Assembly: GCF_963676955.1 (NCBI RefSeq)
Contig: NZ_OY781461.1
Location: 2,474,225-2,538,224, forward strand
Direction of reading: 5' to 3'
Length of the DNA stretch: 64,000 nt
DNA from: an uncultured Desulfuromonas sp.
Lineage (GTDB): Bacteria > Desulfobacterota > Desulfuromonadia > Desulfuromonadales > Desulfuromonadaceae
The position numbers and the translations under genes were made by a program. A model generated the notes under the pieces. It had not been told where the DNA came from and ran no database searches. It saw only the letters and a list, made by a program, of their open reading frames with translations. Shown one piece after another: positions 52,359-61,636 of the stretch (position 1 is its first letter; each line of letters starts with the position of its first letter).

Positions 52359-53717
52359 TCATGGGGTCTCTGCCGACTCCGGTCCGGGACGTTCAGGAAG
52401 CTGCACGTGAAAAGTGCTGCCCTGGGCTTGTCCCGCACTGGTTGCCCAAATTGTGCCGCCATGAAGTTCAACGAGTCGTTTGGTCAGGGAGAGTCCAAGG
52501 CCGGTACCTTCGAATTCACGTGTTGTCGAGTCATCCACTTGTTCAAAGGGCTCAAAAATTCGCGCTAAATCCTCTTGGGGAATGCCGATCCCGGTGTCAC
52601 TGATAGTCAGATAAAGCCGGCGGTTCTCCGTTGGCTGCAAAGCGATGCGTATTTCACCGTCTGGTGGGCTGAATTTCACGGCATTACTCAGCAGATTGTA
52701 GAGAATTTGTTTCAGTTTCCGTTCATCGGCCTGCCAGATGTCAGGGGTGGCGGGACTGACGTCGATCTGCAGGTGAATATTGTTTTGCTGCGCTTTGTGT
52801 TTGATCATGACCAGCGCGTTGTCGACTAATTCTTTCAGGTTTACAGCATTGAGATACAGCTCCATCTTGTCCGCTTCGATTTTGGACAAATCCAGAATGT
52901 CGTTGATCAAAGAGAGCAGGTGGCGGCTGCTTTGCAGGACATAATCGATATATTCCTGTTGTTCCTCATTGAGTGCGCCGACGTCCTGCTGCTTTAAGAC
53001 GCTGCTGAAACCGATCACAGCATTGAGCGGTGTCCTTAATTCATGACTCATGGTTGCCAGAAACGCGCTTTTGGCACGACTGGCGGCTTCGGCCTGTTGT
53101 TGCGAATGGCGCAGCTCCCGGGTGCGTTCTTCCACTTTGATTTCCAGAGTGCGGTTCTGTTGCTTGAGCATGTTGTAAAGCGTCGTGCTTTCCAGGGCAT
53201 AAGCGGTGGTCAACAGCACATTGCTCAGGGCGTTGAGGCTGGGAGCATCAATCTGGCGATTGTGCGAAGGCAGCAGGATAATAAACATGCCGCGAATGCG
53301 TGATTGTGTTGCCAGAACGTGGAGGAGCAGTGTTTTGTCCAGAGACTCTACGGGCGACAGCACCGAGCGATTCTGATTAAGCGCCCAGGCAAAAGAGCCA
53401 TCGTCAATTTTTTCTTCAACCAAGACTTCGATCTGCGCAGAACTGGTGCCGGGACTACAGGCGCTGAGCTCGAAACTGTTGTCATCATCATTCAGATAAA
53501 ATGCCATGCCATCAAGCTGTGGAAGCAGACGCTGCACCTGTTGAAATGTGGCATTAAAGACGCCCTGGCAGGTTCTGTCCCGGTTCAGCTCCGCTTGAAA
53601 ATGGCTGGTTGACCCGAGCATCTCCAGCAGGCTGATGTAACGGAGGTTTGCCTGCTCAAGAAACGCGATGCGTTGGTGGGCTCGCTGAAGGTCTTCGTCG
53701 CAATGGGGTTCGGCCAT
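52359..53717 (-). CDS. Cytoplasmic sensor histidine kinase with GAF-like input
   Basis: A 452-residue kinase without membrane helices. A short coiled coil (1-40) and a GAF-like domain (about 45-185) precede a second coiled coil and HisKA ([19 protein letters not shown]) and the ATPase domain ([45 protein letters not shown]). It lies between the HDOD gene (10-base gap upstream) and the receiver gene. The input signal is unknown. Confidence 0.92.
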   Translation of the reverse strand: MAEPHCDEDLQRAHQRIAFLEQANLRYISLLEMLGSTSHFQAELNRDRTCQGVFNATFQQVQRLLPQLDGMAFYLNDDDNSFELSACSPGTSSAQIEVLVEEKIDDGSFAWALNQNRSVLSPVESLDKTLLLHVLATQSRIRGMFIILLPSHNRQIDAPSLNALSNVLLTTAYALESTTLYNMLKQQNRTLEIKVEERTRELRHSQQQAEAASRAKSAFLATMSHELRTPLNAVIGFSSVLKQQDVGALNEEQQEYIDYVLQSSRHLLSLINDILDLSKIEADKMELYLNAVNLKELVDNALVMIKHKAQQNNIHLQIDVSPATPDIWQADERKLKQILYNLLSNAVKFSPPDGEIRIALQPTENRRLYLTISDTGIGIPQEDLARIFEPFEQVDDSTTREFEGTGLGLSLTKRLVELHGGTIWATSAGQAQGSTFHVQLPERPGPESAETP

Positions 53718-53727
53718 GATGGATTCC

Positions 53728-54579
53728 TCAGCTCAGAATGGACAGAACATCCTGCAGTTGTTCATCCACTTCTTTTAGAACCGGCGACAGGATCGAGGCC
53801 GGCAAACCGAGATAATCCCAACTGGCCGTGTCCAGGGCCGGGATAAAAGGTTCACCACCGGCACCAATAAACAAGGCGTGGGCAATGATGTCCGCCACAT
53901 GGACGATTGCCGTACCAACGGGATATTGACCGTTTAAGTCCGGCTGATGGTGGCAGGAGACGGGTTCAACAATGTTTTGAGGTAATTGCCAGCGTTTGAG
54001 GAAGGCACCACCGATTTGCCCGTGGTCAAATCCCAGAACCTGACGCTGGATGACATAGTGTGGTTGGCCGCTGTTGTTACTGAGGCCAATCATCTCAGTG
54101 ACTTTTTCCGGAAACTGGGTACAGAGGATGAGCTGTCCGAGGTCATGTAACATGCCGGCAACAAAAAAACGTTCAACATTGGCTTCACGGCAATACGTGG
54201 CTAAAACCCGGCTGGTAATTCCACAGGTAATGCTATGGGTCCAGAAATCCTGCATGTTGAGGATTGTCGATGGAATGCCGTTAAATGTATCCGTGACGGA
54301 GATCGCCAATGTCAGATCGCGTAATTGCTGGGTACCAATGATGGTAATGGCCCGTGTGATGCTGTCGATACTGGCGTGATAGCCAAACATGGGGCTGTTG
54401 GCCAGGCGCAGCAGGCGTGTCGTCAGTCCGGCATCCTCTGTAATGAGTCGGGCAACATCCTCAATGGAGCTGTCGGGCTGGTTAATCACCTCATTCAGGC
54501 GTAAATAGAGCGACGGCAGAGAATAAATCACCGCCGATTCGTCAACAAGCTGGCTTAAGACAGGCGGAGTTGTTGTCAT
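53728..54579 (-). CDS. HDOD-domain signalling protein
   Basis: A 283-residue HDOD protein (YSLPSLYLRLNEVINQPDSSIEDVARLITEDAGLTTRLLRLANSPMFGY; GMLHDLGQLIL; HHQPD). HDOD domains resemble HD hydrolases but usually act as signalling or scaffold modules. The ATG overlaps the upstream small gene by 4 bases. In related bacteria such proteins sit with chemosensory or c-di-GMP systems, consistent with this operon. Confidence 0.9.
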   Translation of the reverse strand: MTTTPPVLSQLVDESAVIYSLPSLYLRLNEVINQPDSSIEDVARLITEDAGLTTRLLRLANSPMFGYHASIDSITRAITIIGTQQLRDLTLAISVTDTFNGIPSTILNMQDFWTHSITCGITSRVLATYCREANVERFFVAGMLHDLGQLILCTQFPEKVTEMIGLSNNSGQPHYVIQRQVLGFDHGQIGGAFLKRWQLPQNIVEPVSCHHQPDLNGQYPVGTAIVHVADIIAHALFIGAGGEPFIPALDTASWDYLGLPASILSPVLKEVDEQLQDVLSILS

Positions 54580-54908
54580 GACACCCCTTTGGACTGGTGC
54601 CGTTCGACACAGAGGCGAAACAGTTCATGCATAAAAGGCTGACTGAGATCCGTGTTGCGAAAAGCTGCGGTGAGTTGTTGCTCTATTTCGTCTATGTGCG
54701 GGGCGTGTTCAACTGGGGGCTCTTGAGATTGCGGCGTGTGGCAAAGAGGTATTTCCAGAACACCCCACATCTTGAGAATACGCAGGTGTTTGGCGGTGAG
54801 GCATGTTCCGGATGAGATCAATAAACGTCCGCTCCGATCAAAGACGTCATCATTGACAGTCATTCCAGCACGAACCTCATGTATCGGCGTGTTGGTGCGT
54901 GGCACCAT
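54576..54908 (-). CDS. Small protein like the N-terminal domain of HD-GYP proteins
   Basis: A 110-residue protein. HEVRAGMTVNDDVFDRSGRLLISSGTCLTAKHLRILKMWGVLEIPL matches the short domain often found before HD-GYP or HDOD modules; a helical tail follows. GGGGA before ATG 54908 favours it over ATG 54947. It is first in the operon and overlaps the HDOD gene by 4 bases, so it may be the split-off partner domain of the HDOD protein. Confidence 0.7.
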   Translation of the reverse strand: MVPRTNTPIHEVRAGMTVNDDVFDRSGRLLISSGTCLTAKHLRILKMWGVLEIPLCHTPQSQEPPVEHAPHIDEIEQQLTAAFRNTDLSQPFMHELFRLCVERHQSKGVS

Positions 54909-55048
54909 AAAAAATCCCCATTTGGATGAAATTGCAGTGGACTTCAATGCAGATTAAATTGATCACTTATTTTAGTGTTATTCATCATGAAATGCCAATA
55001 AGAAAATGAGTGGGATGACTTTGTTCGATTCGTTCAGTCTACTGATGT

Positions 55049-55627
55049 CTATGGCATTGGTGGGTCTGTTGGCTGTGAAAACGTTACCGATGTGGAAGAA
55101 ATTGATTGATACAGGGCAATGGTTTTGCGATGCGGCAGCCATTCAATCAAAAAGACCGCCAAGGCTTCCCACAGCGACACCCAGGCGGCAACGGTCAGAC
55201 CTTCGGCAAAGACATTGGCGACGACCGAGCGCTCTTCACCGAGCCACTGGTTGAGAAAAACCGCGAGAAACAAAATGGCCAGACCGATGTTGACCAAAAT
55301 CGCCGAACGGCGAAACATGTGCCGGAGCAGATCCTTTTCCAGTTCTTTGAGGTAGAGAAAATAGCTGCTGATGCTCTTAACGATCCGTTGGCGTTTGTTG
55401 TCGTCCGCGGGATGGGTTAGTTCAAGGCGGATGATAAACGGGTCTTTGCCGATCTCACGAGCGCAGTCGATCAGGTAATCGACAAAGGCCTGGTCAAGGT
55501 CACGGCGAATATAGGGCGCCCGTTTGTCGAAATTGCTGAACAGATCTTCAACCCGGTCTGTCGCAACATCAATGACAAAATCACCGTTGTCCGTTTGTTC
55601 GTAACGGTTTAAAACAATTTGGCTCAT
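55049..55627 (-). CDS. Two-helix membrane protein of unknown function
   Basis: A 192-residue protein with a soluble N-terminal half (RVEDLFSNFDKRAPYIRRDLDQAFVDYLIDCAREIGKDPFIIRLEL) and two membrane helices (about 108-128 and 140-160), with a short C-terminal tail. No family is recognised. It looks monocistronic. Confidence 0.75.
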   Translation of the reverse strand: MSQIVLNRYEQTDNGDFVIDVATDRVEDLFSNFDKRAPYIRRDLDQAFVDYLIDCAREIGKDPFIIRLELTHPADDNKRQRIVKSISSYFLYLKELEKDLLRHMFRRSAILVNIGLAILFLAVFLNQWLGEERSVVANVFAEGLTVAAWVSLWEALAVFLIEWLPHRKTIALYQSISSTSVTFSQPTDPPMP

Positions 55628-55817
55628 CAGCGCGGCTCCCCGTCAACAGGGTGTTAAACAACTGTCCTGTTGCAAGTGTAGCGTGGAATCACAGGGCGAA
55701 AAGTCGCGGCGCAAAGAAAATCAGCAGCAGATGAACGTCTTTGAAACGTCAAGGGGGAGGGGGGCTTGGTGAGAAAGAGAAACGGGGCGTCGCCCTGTGG
55801 CAACGCTCCGTTGTGAC

Positions 55818-56156
55818 TCAGTTCTTTTTGACAAATTCCGATTTCAGCTTCATGGCGCCGATGCCGGGGATTTTGCAGTCGATATCGTGATCTCCATCCA
55901 CAAGGCGGATGTTTTTGACCTTGGTGCCGACTTTGACCACCAGCGAAGAGCCTTTGACCTTGAGGTCTTTGATCACCGTGATGCTGTCGCCATCTTCCAG
56001 CACATTGCCGTTGGCATCGCGGATCTGTTTTTCATCTTGCGCCGTGGCGTCTTCTCCTTGCTGCGGCCATTCATGGGCACATTCGGGGCAGACAAACATC
56101 AAACCGTCTTCATAGGTGTATTCGGAATTACATTTCGGGCAGTTGGGTAAACTCAT
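55818..56156 (-). CDS. yjdM: PhnA/YjdM-family zinc-ribbon protein
   Basis: A 112-residue protein with N-terminal zinc ribbon (CPKC...CPEC) and the conserved C-terminal SH3-like part ([65 protein letters not shown]). This is the full YjdM/PhnA family. Despite the old name, a role in phosphonate use is not established. Confidence 0.95.
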   Translation of the reverse strand: MSLPNCPKCNSEYTYEDGLMFVCPECAHEWPQQGEDATAQDEKQIRDANGNVLEDGDSITVIKDLKVKGSSLVVKVGTKVKNIRLVDGDHDIDCKIPGIGAMKLKSEFVKKN

Positions 56157-56303
56157 GGGTGCATCCTGTCGTTTTTAAAATGAAACCTGAATCGATGCAT
56201 GATTCAGACTAAAATTTACTGTGACGGGATCATACGTGGTGAGACAGGGGCTCGCAAGGATTTTCTTTATTCCGAAGCTGTCGCGCTGAAAGCGTCGCCG
56301 AAT

Positions 56304-56458
56304 TAGGGGGCGTTCTCAATCAGCTTTCTTTGGGCCTTTTCCGCGTCAACAGCGTTACACGTCGTTGCCATAGAATAACTATGACGCCACCATGTGCCTT
56401 GCTGATACAAAAAATTCCTCAAAATAGTGCTCATTTTTCTCATTGAGAACGCCCCCTA
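56304..56458. mobile_element. MITE with TA target duplication, copy 1
   Basis: A 151-bp non-coding element (56306-56456) bounded by 15-bp perfect inverted repeats GGGGGCGTTCTCAAT / ATTGAGAACGCCCCC and flanked on both sides by TA. TA duplication and small size suggest mobilisation by an IS630/Tc1-type transposase. A related sequence in inverse orientation lies at 61462-61591. The remaining 56157-56303 and 56459-56568 hold no gene. Confidence 0.8.
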
Positions 56459-56568
56459 GCGAATGTAATTTTTTGTAAGGAATGTTATCCCAACGCAACG
56501 ATGAAGGTATACTGAAGACAAACAGGATATGTCTGTTGTCGCCCTCTCGATAAACTCAGGAGGTTCCC

Positions 56569-57900
56569 ATGAAACAGCCCGTCTTTTTTCAGCACACCAT
56601 TGCGCCGCTCCTCGGCCTGGTGGTGCTGATTGTCCTCGCGACACCGGCCGCCTGGGCGCAAAACTCTGACGAACGCTACAGTTCACAGGAATTGGCCCAG
56701 ATGCTGGCCCCCATTGCCCTTTATCCCGATGCCCTGTTGTCGCAGGTTCTCATGGCCGCGACCTATCCGATTGAAGTGATCGAAGCCGATCGCTGGTTGC
56801 GGCGCCATCCTTCCCTTGATGAAGAGGAGCTGGATGACGCGCTTTACGATAAAGAGTGGGACTCAAGCGTCAAGGCGCTGTGCCATTTTCCCGACGTCTT
56901 GTCGCGAATGAGTGAAAAAATCACTGAGACCACCAATCTCGGCAATGCGTTTCTGGCTCAGGAACAGGAGATGATGGAAATGGTGCAGCAATTGCGGGCC
57001 AAAGCCTATGAGGAAGGGAATCTGTCCAGCACCAGACAACAGAAAGTGGTCGTTGAAAAAGAGGTCATTGTCATTGAACCGGCGCGCTCCAGAGTGGTCT
57101 ATGTCCCGTATTACGATCCGTATTATGTCTATGGCCGCTGGTGGTATCCGGACTATCCGCCCTATTACTGGGGCCCGGCCAATGTCAACCTGGGTTTGGG
57201 GATGAGCTTTTCTTCGGGGATCTCACTCAGTTTCGTGTTGACCCGTTGGAGTTATTTTGACTGGCATCGTCGCGTGATTTATCACAATCCCAAAAAACGC
57301 CCGCGCTTTGTCCGCAAAGCGCGCGTCACGACACCGACGATTTGGCAGCATGCTCCCCGCCATCGCCGCGGCGTGGCGTATCGGGATAAGCATACAGCGC
57401 AGAAATACGGCCAGTTTCCGCGCCATTCGGAACAATCGCGGCGAGAGAATCGCGGCTATCGTAGTGAGACAAATCATACGGGAATCAAGCACTATGACAC
57501 TCCAACCCGCTCTGAAATCATCCGGCCGTCGCAGAAAAAACAGCGTAACGTGACGCCTCAGCGCAGCGAACAACATCGTACGGTGAAACCGGTGATGCGT
57601 AACGAGGCCGATAAACAGCGCTACTCTCAGCAGAGCGACCTGACAAAAGAGCGGAAAACACGCCATAACCAGAATGTGGGTAAAACAGCGGAACGGTCGA
57701 CATTGCAAATGCGTAAACCTGCGACACAACGCAGCAAAGAATCCTCCGTAACCCGACCGCAGAAAACATACGAGAGACGCAACGAGCGCGAAAATGTGTT
57801 TAATCGGGTTGACGACGGACGCAATGCGCGCCAATCCAGTCAGCGGGGGAAAACGAGTCGACAACATCAATCTAAAAAACAGCCCGGGGAAAGAAACTAA
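56569..57900 (+). CDS. DUF3300 family secreted protein
   Basis: A 443-residue exported protein. Signal peptide 1-27 (VVLIVLATPAAWA). The DUF3300 domain (about 35-240) starts SSQELAQMLAPIALYPDALLSQVLMAATYPIEVIEADRWLRRHP and includes a Tyr/Pro/Trp-rich segment VVYVPYYDPYYVYGRWWYPDYPPYYWG. The C-terminal 190 residues are low-complexity and very basic (Arg, Gln, Asn, Lys). AGGAGG precedes the ATG. The DUF2950 gene follows, an association typical of the family. Function unknown; envelope location inferred. Confidence 0.92.
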   Translation: MKQPVFFQHTIAPLLGLVVLIVLATPAAWAQNSDERYSSQELAQMLAPIALYPDALLSQVLMAATYPIEVIEADRWLRRHPSLDEEELDDALYDKEWDSSVKALCHFPDVLSRMSEKITETTNLGNAFLAQEQEMMEMVQQLRAKAYEEGNLSSTRQQKVVVEKEVIVIEPARSRVVYVPYYDPYYVYGRWWYPDYPPYYWGPANVNLGLGMSFSSGISLSFVLTRWSYFDWHRRVIYHNPKKRPRFVRKARVTTPTIWQHAPRHRRGVAYRDKHTAQKYGQFPRHSEQSRRENRGYRSETNHTGIKHYDTPTRSEIIRPSQKKQRNVTPQRSEQHRTVKPVMRNEADKQRYSQQSDLTKERKTRHNQNVGKTAERSTLQMRKPATQRSKESSVTRPQKTYERRNERENVFNRVDDGRNARQSSQRGKTSRQHQSKKQPGERN

Positions 57901-57937
57901 TTCCGTCCGCCTGTTGCGACAACGTGGAGATAACGTC

Positions 57938-58954
57938 ATGAAACAATTTTGCCAAACTGTCCAAGTTGAGTCCCGGTTGTCCGCTCCGTGGTGCCGCAGC
58001 CGATGGTCGGTTTTTTCCGCACTGAGGATGGTAAGTCTCGCCGTAGTCATCTTTTCCCTGAGCGGCCCGTGTGAGGCCGGTGACTTGCCTCAACGCGGTT
58101 TTCACAGCCCCGAGCAGGCGGTTGATGCCTTGCTGGCAGCGTCCCGTGCCGATGACAACGAAGCTCTGCTCGCCCTGTTCGGCCCGGATGCCGACATGTT
58201 GATCTCTTCCGGTGATCCGGTTGCCGATCAGCGCGGACGAGACCGGTTCCTTGCGGCCAGTGAGCAGAAGGTTGCTCTGGAGGGGGTCGATGAGACGCAG
58301 CGGGTTTTGATCATCGGGGAACGCAATTATCCTTTTCCGCTCCCGCTGGTCCTGCAGAATGGGGAGTGGTTTTTTGACACGGCTGCCGGTCTGGATGAAC
58401 TGCTCAATCGTCGCATCGGCCGCAACGAACTGCGCACCATCAAGGTGATGCAGGCCTATACCGAGGCACAGCGAGAATACGCCGCCATGACGCGTGAAGA
58501 CGGAGTGGCGGTCTTTGCCCGTTACCTGGCCAGCCATGAAGGTGGAAAAGACGGGCTGTATTGGCCGCAAGAGGAGAATGGTGTGGAAAGTCCGTTCGGG
58601 CCATTGATCGCCAAGGCCACGGCGAAAGGTTATCATGCCGGGGAGGAAGACGGCTTTGCCGATCCCTTCTTCGGCTACTACTACACAATTTTGACTGCTC
58701 AGGGCCCCCATGCCGAGGGAGGTGCGTTCGACTATATTGTCAACGACAAGATGGTGCTCGGTTTTGCCCTGATTGCCTATCCTGCCAAATATGGCGCGTC
58801 GGGAATCATGACGTTTATGATCAATCAGTCCGGGCAGATCTACGAAAAAGATCTCGGCGCTGAAACGGCGGCCATTGCTTCGGAGGTGACCGTCTTTGAT
58901 CCTGATTCCAGCTGGCAGCTGTATCGGGAACCCGGTGAAGAGTCAGAGCGATAA
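57938..58954 (+). CDS. DUF2950 family secreted protein
   Basis: A 338-residue exported protein. Its N-terminus has a delayed signal segment (about 30-48, MVSLAVVIFSLSGPCEA). The body matches DUF2950: GFHSPEQAVDALLAASRADDNEALLALFGPDA, NEWFFD-like NGEWFFDTAAGLDELLNRRIGRNEL, and KGYHAGEEDGFADPFFGYYYTILTAQGPHAEGGAFDY. ATG 57938 follows GGAGA. It lies 37 bases after the DUF3300 gene, in one operon. Function unknown. Confidence 0.92.
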   Translation: MKQFCQTVQVESRLSAPWCRSRWSVFSALRMVSLAVVIFSLSGPCEAGDLPQRGFHSPEQAVDALLAASRADDNEALLALFGPDADMLISSGDPVADQRGRDRFLAASEQKVALEGVDETQRVLIIGERNYPFPLPLVLQNGEWFFDTAAGLDELLNRRIGRNELRTIKVMQAYTEAQREYAAMTREDGVAVFARYLASHEGGKDGLYWPQEENGVESPFGPLIAKATAKGYHAGEEDGFADPFFGYYYTILTAQGPHAEGGAFDYIVNDKMVLGFALIAYPAKYGASGIMTFMINQSGQIYEKDLGAETAAIASEVTVFDPDSSWQLYREPGEESER

Positions 58955-58997
58955 GTTATCGCCTTTTGTGTTACGCTCTTTTCTGATCCCGCGACAG

Positions 58998-59030
58998 ACG
59001 GCCCTTTCTCTGCAGTAGAAAGGGCCGTTT
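58998..59030 (+). terminator. Rho-independent terminator of the DUF3300-DUF2950 operon
   Basis: ACGGCCCTTTCT and AGAAAGGGCCGT form a perfect 12-bp stem with a 7-base loop, followed by TTTAT. Confidence 0.85.
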
Positions 59031-59154
59031 ATGTGTCTACGGGACCTTGTAATGTTAAAAAAATATTATTGATTGTTGTAAAAGGTTGCCCCTTTGTGTA
59101 GGTTGAGCAGCACAATCAACCGATTCTGGTAATTTATCTGTCAAACGATTCAAA

Positions 59155-59163
59155 GGGGGGGGG
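59155..59163 (+). promoter_or_regulatory. G9 tract as ribosome binding site
   Basis: Nine consecutive G residues directly precede GCATG-like start context (ATG 59166) and form the only ribosome binding site of the next gene. Homopolymers of this length can vary in replication. Confidence 0.5.
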
Positions 59164-59165
59164 CG

Positions 59166-60041
59166 ATGAGGAAAAACATCCTGTTACTGGTGCTGATTGT
59201 CCTGGCGGCGCTGGTTTACACTAAACGGGACCAAATGACAGGAAGCGCGGATCTCGCTGGTAATGAGTGGAGTGAAGAAGATCTGGCGACCCTCGACAGC
59301 TACGAGCCCTTTGCCGGGACGGTGGACATTGGTCAGAAAACGGATTTTTCCAGTTACAGTTCAGAAGGGGAAAACGCACTGGATGGCATGACCTATGATG
59401 AATTGGCGGAAATGAGAACCGGCCTTGTCGATGAGTACCGGATTCTCGGTCTCTATCCGCAGCAGTACCAGCTCTTTGAGGGCTACCACAACAAAATTTA
59501 TGGCCAGATCGAAGCGTATCAGTCGTGGCTGAGTCCGGCGGCCTATTTTTTCACGAATCCCTACCTGATGATTATTTCGACTCCGGCGCCCTATATCAAT
59601 CCGATCAATATGGCCTGCCCCGATGTGTCCATCGTTTATAACGATGCTGTGATTGACGAGTTTCATAGCGGAGAGGATGCGCGTACCTGGTTTGATCAGG
59701 TGTACAAGCCCCGTAAAGATGCCGGAACGGTGTGGTTGTTCATGGTCAATGCCTGGGACGCCGGTTTTCGTTTCGCGCACGTCGATCTTGATCAGTGTGT
59801 CAATGTTGTGGCTGGTTCTGCGCAGGACCATATCACCAGGGGGGTACACAGCCGTTCCTACTATTATCATGTGGGACAATACGGTGTGAATAATATCAGC
59901 CCACGCGATACCCGTGCCTGGGTGTCATTGCAGCACCGTGATGCACCCACGCAGATCTATGTCAAGCTGTGGCGCCTGCATCCTGACTCGCTGGCTGATG
60001 ACCCCGATCTGGTCTACCGTATCACCATTGCTGCCGAGTGA
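59166..60041 (+). CDS. Exported protein of unknown function
   Basis: A 291-residue protein with an N-terminal hydrophobic segment (ILLLVLIVLAALVYT) that is either a signal anchor or signal peptide. The body is rich in Tyr and Asp with segments LGLYPQQYQLFEGYHNKIYGQIEAYQSWLSPAAYFFTNPYLMI and HVDLDQCVNVVAGSAQDHITRGVHSRSYYYHVGQYGVNN. Two Cys might form a disulfide. No family is recognised. It has its own AT-rich promoter region and terminator. Confidence 0.75.
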   Translation: MRKNILLLVLIVLAALVYTKRDQMTGSADLAGNEWSEEDLATLDSYEPFAGTVDIGQKTDFSSYSSEGENALDGMTYDELAEMRTGLVDEYRILGLYPQQYQLFEGYHNKIYGQIEAYQSWLSPAAYFFTNPYLMIISTPAPYINPINMACPDVSIVYNDAVIDEFHSGEDARTWFDQVYKPRKDAGTVWLFMVNAWDAGFRFAHVDLDQCVNVVAGSAQDHITRGVHSRSYYYHVGQYGVNNISPRDTRAWVSLQHRDAPTQIYVKLWRLHPDSLADDPDLVYRITIAAE

Positions 60042-60050
60042 TCCCAGCCC

Positions 60051-60082
60051 AGAAGGCCGTCTGACAATTCAGACGGCCTTCT
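60051..60082. terminator. Bidirectional hairpin terminator
   Basis: AGAAGGCCGTCTGA and TCAGACGGCCTTCT form a perfect 14-bp stem with a 4-base loop after the stop of the unknown exported protein. Confidence 0.88.
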
Positions 60083-60106
60083 GTGTTAAAGATCTGTTGC
60101 GTTGGT

Positions 60107-60284
60107 TTACAGTTGGCCGGAACTTTTGGCGGCGTGGCTGCGGACCTTGCGGTGATACGCTGATTCCGCCACAGCATCAAGGGGTGTTTTGAACTGCTGG
60201 TCTGGAACGACGACCGGCGCGGTGAATTTAGGGAGACGTACTGAGAATCAACAGTGACAGTAATAGCAGGGTAATTTGGCGCAT
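60107..60284 (-). pseudogene. Frameshifted small secreted-peptide gene (candidate)
   Basis: ATG 60284 follows an AGGAAGGA ribosome binding site and encodes a signal-peptide-like start MRQITLLLLSLLILSTSP, stopping at 60228. In another frame the same strand then stays open to 60107, giving a protein-like sequence beginning RLPKFTAPVVVPDQQFKTP and ending AAKSSGQL. A single base indel near 60238 would join them into a peptide of about 60 residues. Either the gene is broken or the assembly has an error. Confidence 0.4.
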
Positions 60285-60403
60285 GGTTTCCTTCCTGGCG
60301 TAAGTGGATGTCAGTGGGGGGAACTCAACCGTGTGTTTTTTTAACCGACGTGGGGTTAACTATGCCTTAAAACACAGCCTGCGGCGCCCATTGAGACTGT
60401 GCC

Positions 60404-61216
60404 CTAATGAAGGACACCGAGAGTCATCAGACAAGCTTTCCCCAGCGCCATCCGTTTACCGGCATCCGCGGCGTTGACGATGTCGATGTTCAAAGCAAAA
60501 GGATAGATGCGACCGTGTTCTTCAACCCAGCCGACCCACCAGCCGATTCCCGGCCCCGGCGCGCCCTGCCAACCCGTCTTGGCGAACAGTTTCCATTCGG
60601 GGCTGGTTTCGAGCAAGGTGATTTCGCGGGTGTCGGCCTGCATCTGTCGAGGAAACGGTAGGGTGCCTTGAGCCAGGGCGAAAAGAAAATGAACCTGTTC
60701 CAGCGCGCTGATGGTGAGTGGACCCTCCAGCCAGAAACGATCCACGCGCTCACCGATTTCGCGGTTGCCGTAATCCAATCGCATCAGGTTTTCGCGCATC
60801 TTCTCCAGGCCGATTCGCCGGGCCAGCTCCTGATAGATCGGCACATTGGAAAGGCGGATGGCGTCACGCAGGTTCATATCCCGCGCCCAGGCCGGAATAA
60901 AAGGCTGTCGCGGTCCTTTGTAGGGCAATACCCTGTCAACGTTTTGCACGGCTCCGGCGGCCAGCCCGATCAGGGTGTGGGGAATCTTGAAGGTGGAAGC
61001 CGGGATGAAGCGGGTTGCGGCGCGCGCCTTGTCGTGGCCGATCAGAGTGTTGGTCGTCACATCGTACAGCACAAAGGTGCCGCTGACGCCTGCTTCATCA
61101 AAAAGAACTGCGATTTCAGGCGATTCCAGCCAGTCGGCCGCCTGGGTTCCTCGTGGAAGAAACAACAGCAGAGCCAGCAGACAGATGCGAAGTATTTCGT
61201 TCGGTGATCTCTTCAT
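60404..61216 (-). CDS. Class D (OXA-type) beta-lactamase
   Basis: A 270-residue periplasmic serine beta-lactamase with signal peptide (1-26, LPRGTQA before ADW). All class D motifs are present: Ser74-Thr-Phe-Lys77 (PASTFKIPHTLIGL), Ser123-Asn-Val125, Tyr149-Gly-Asn151, Trp162 and Lys213-Thr-Gly-Trp. It should hydrolyse penicillins; spectrum cannot be told. Base composition is like the neighbours and no mobile element is adjacent apart from the MITE relative at 61462-61591, so it looks like a resident chromosomal gene. Confidence 0.95.
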   Translation of the reverse strand: MKRSPNEILRICLLALLLFLPRGTQAADWLESPEIAVLFDEAGVSGTFVLYDVTTNTLIGHDKARAATRFIPASTFKIPHTLIGLAAGAVQNVDRVLPYKGPRQPFIPAWARDMNLRDAIRLSNVPIYQELARRIGLEKMRENLMRLDYGNREIGERVDRFWLEGPLTISALEQVHFLFALAQGTLPFPRQMQADTREITLLETSPEWKLFAKTGWQGAPGPGIGWWVGWVEEHGRIYPFALNIDIVNAADAGKRMALGKACLMTLGVLH

Positions 61217-61461
61217 CCCCTAGTGTCCCGTTTGGTTGGTTGTTTGTATGAATTCTGAGTCATTTGCTACTGTCAAGGCGTGCCGCCGTGGGCCTGTCCT
61301 AAGCCAAGCCGAGAAGGCAGAACGTAGACAGTGGTAAAAAGGGCCAGAATTGGACGGTAGAACTAACCATACGGAACTCTGGACTTTTCCAACACTCTTT
61401 TCATCTTGGTTGCCACCTCAATAACGCACCGGCCACTGCATGATTTTAGTCGCTTTCGTGT

Positions 61462-61591
61462 TAGCGGGCGTTCTCAATTGGAAGAATGAGCACTCTTTTG
61501 AGGGATTTTTCGTGTCAGCAAGGCACGGGGAGGCGCCATCGTTATTCTATGGCGACAACCTGTAACGCTGCTGACGCGGCAAAGCCCCCAA
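61462..61591. repeat. MITE relative, copy 2, degraded at one end
   Basis: Starts TA-GCGGGCGTTCTCAAT and matches the reverse complement of 56306-56456 for about 125 bases (shared blocks: ATGAGCACT, TTTTGAGG, GTCAGCAAGGCAC, TTATTCTATGGC, TGTAACGCTG). The far inverted repeat is missing. The rest of 61217-61636 contains no gene I can support. Confidence 0.75.
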
Positions 61592-61636
61592 ATAGTGCTT
61601 TGAATGCTGACAGAGCACTCGTGGCATGCCGGAAGG

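Noticed and set aside
55006-55254. 82-codon plus-strand frame starting with a hydrophobic segment
   Set aside because: Most of it is antisense to the two-helix membrane protein gene, and the translation becomes Arg/Pro-rich after about residue 50. A real short N-terminal peptide cannot be excluded.
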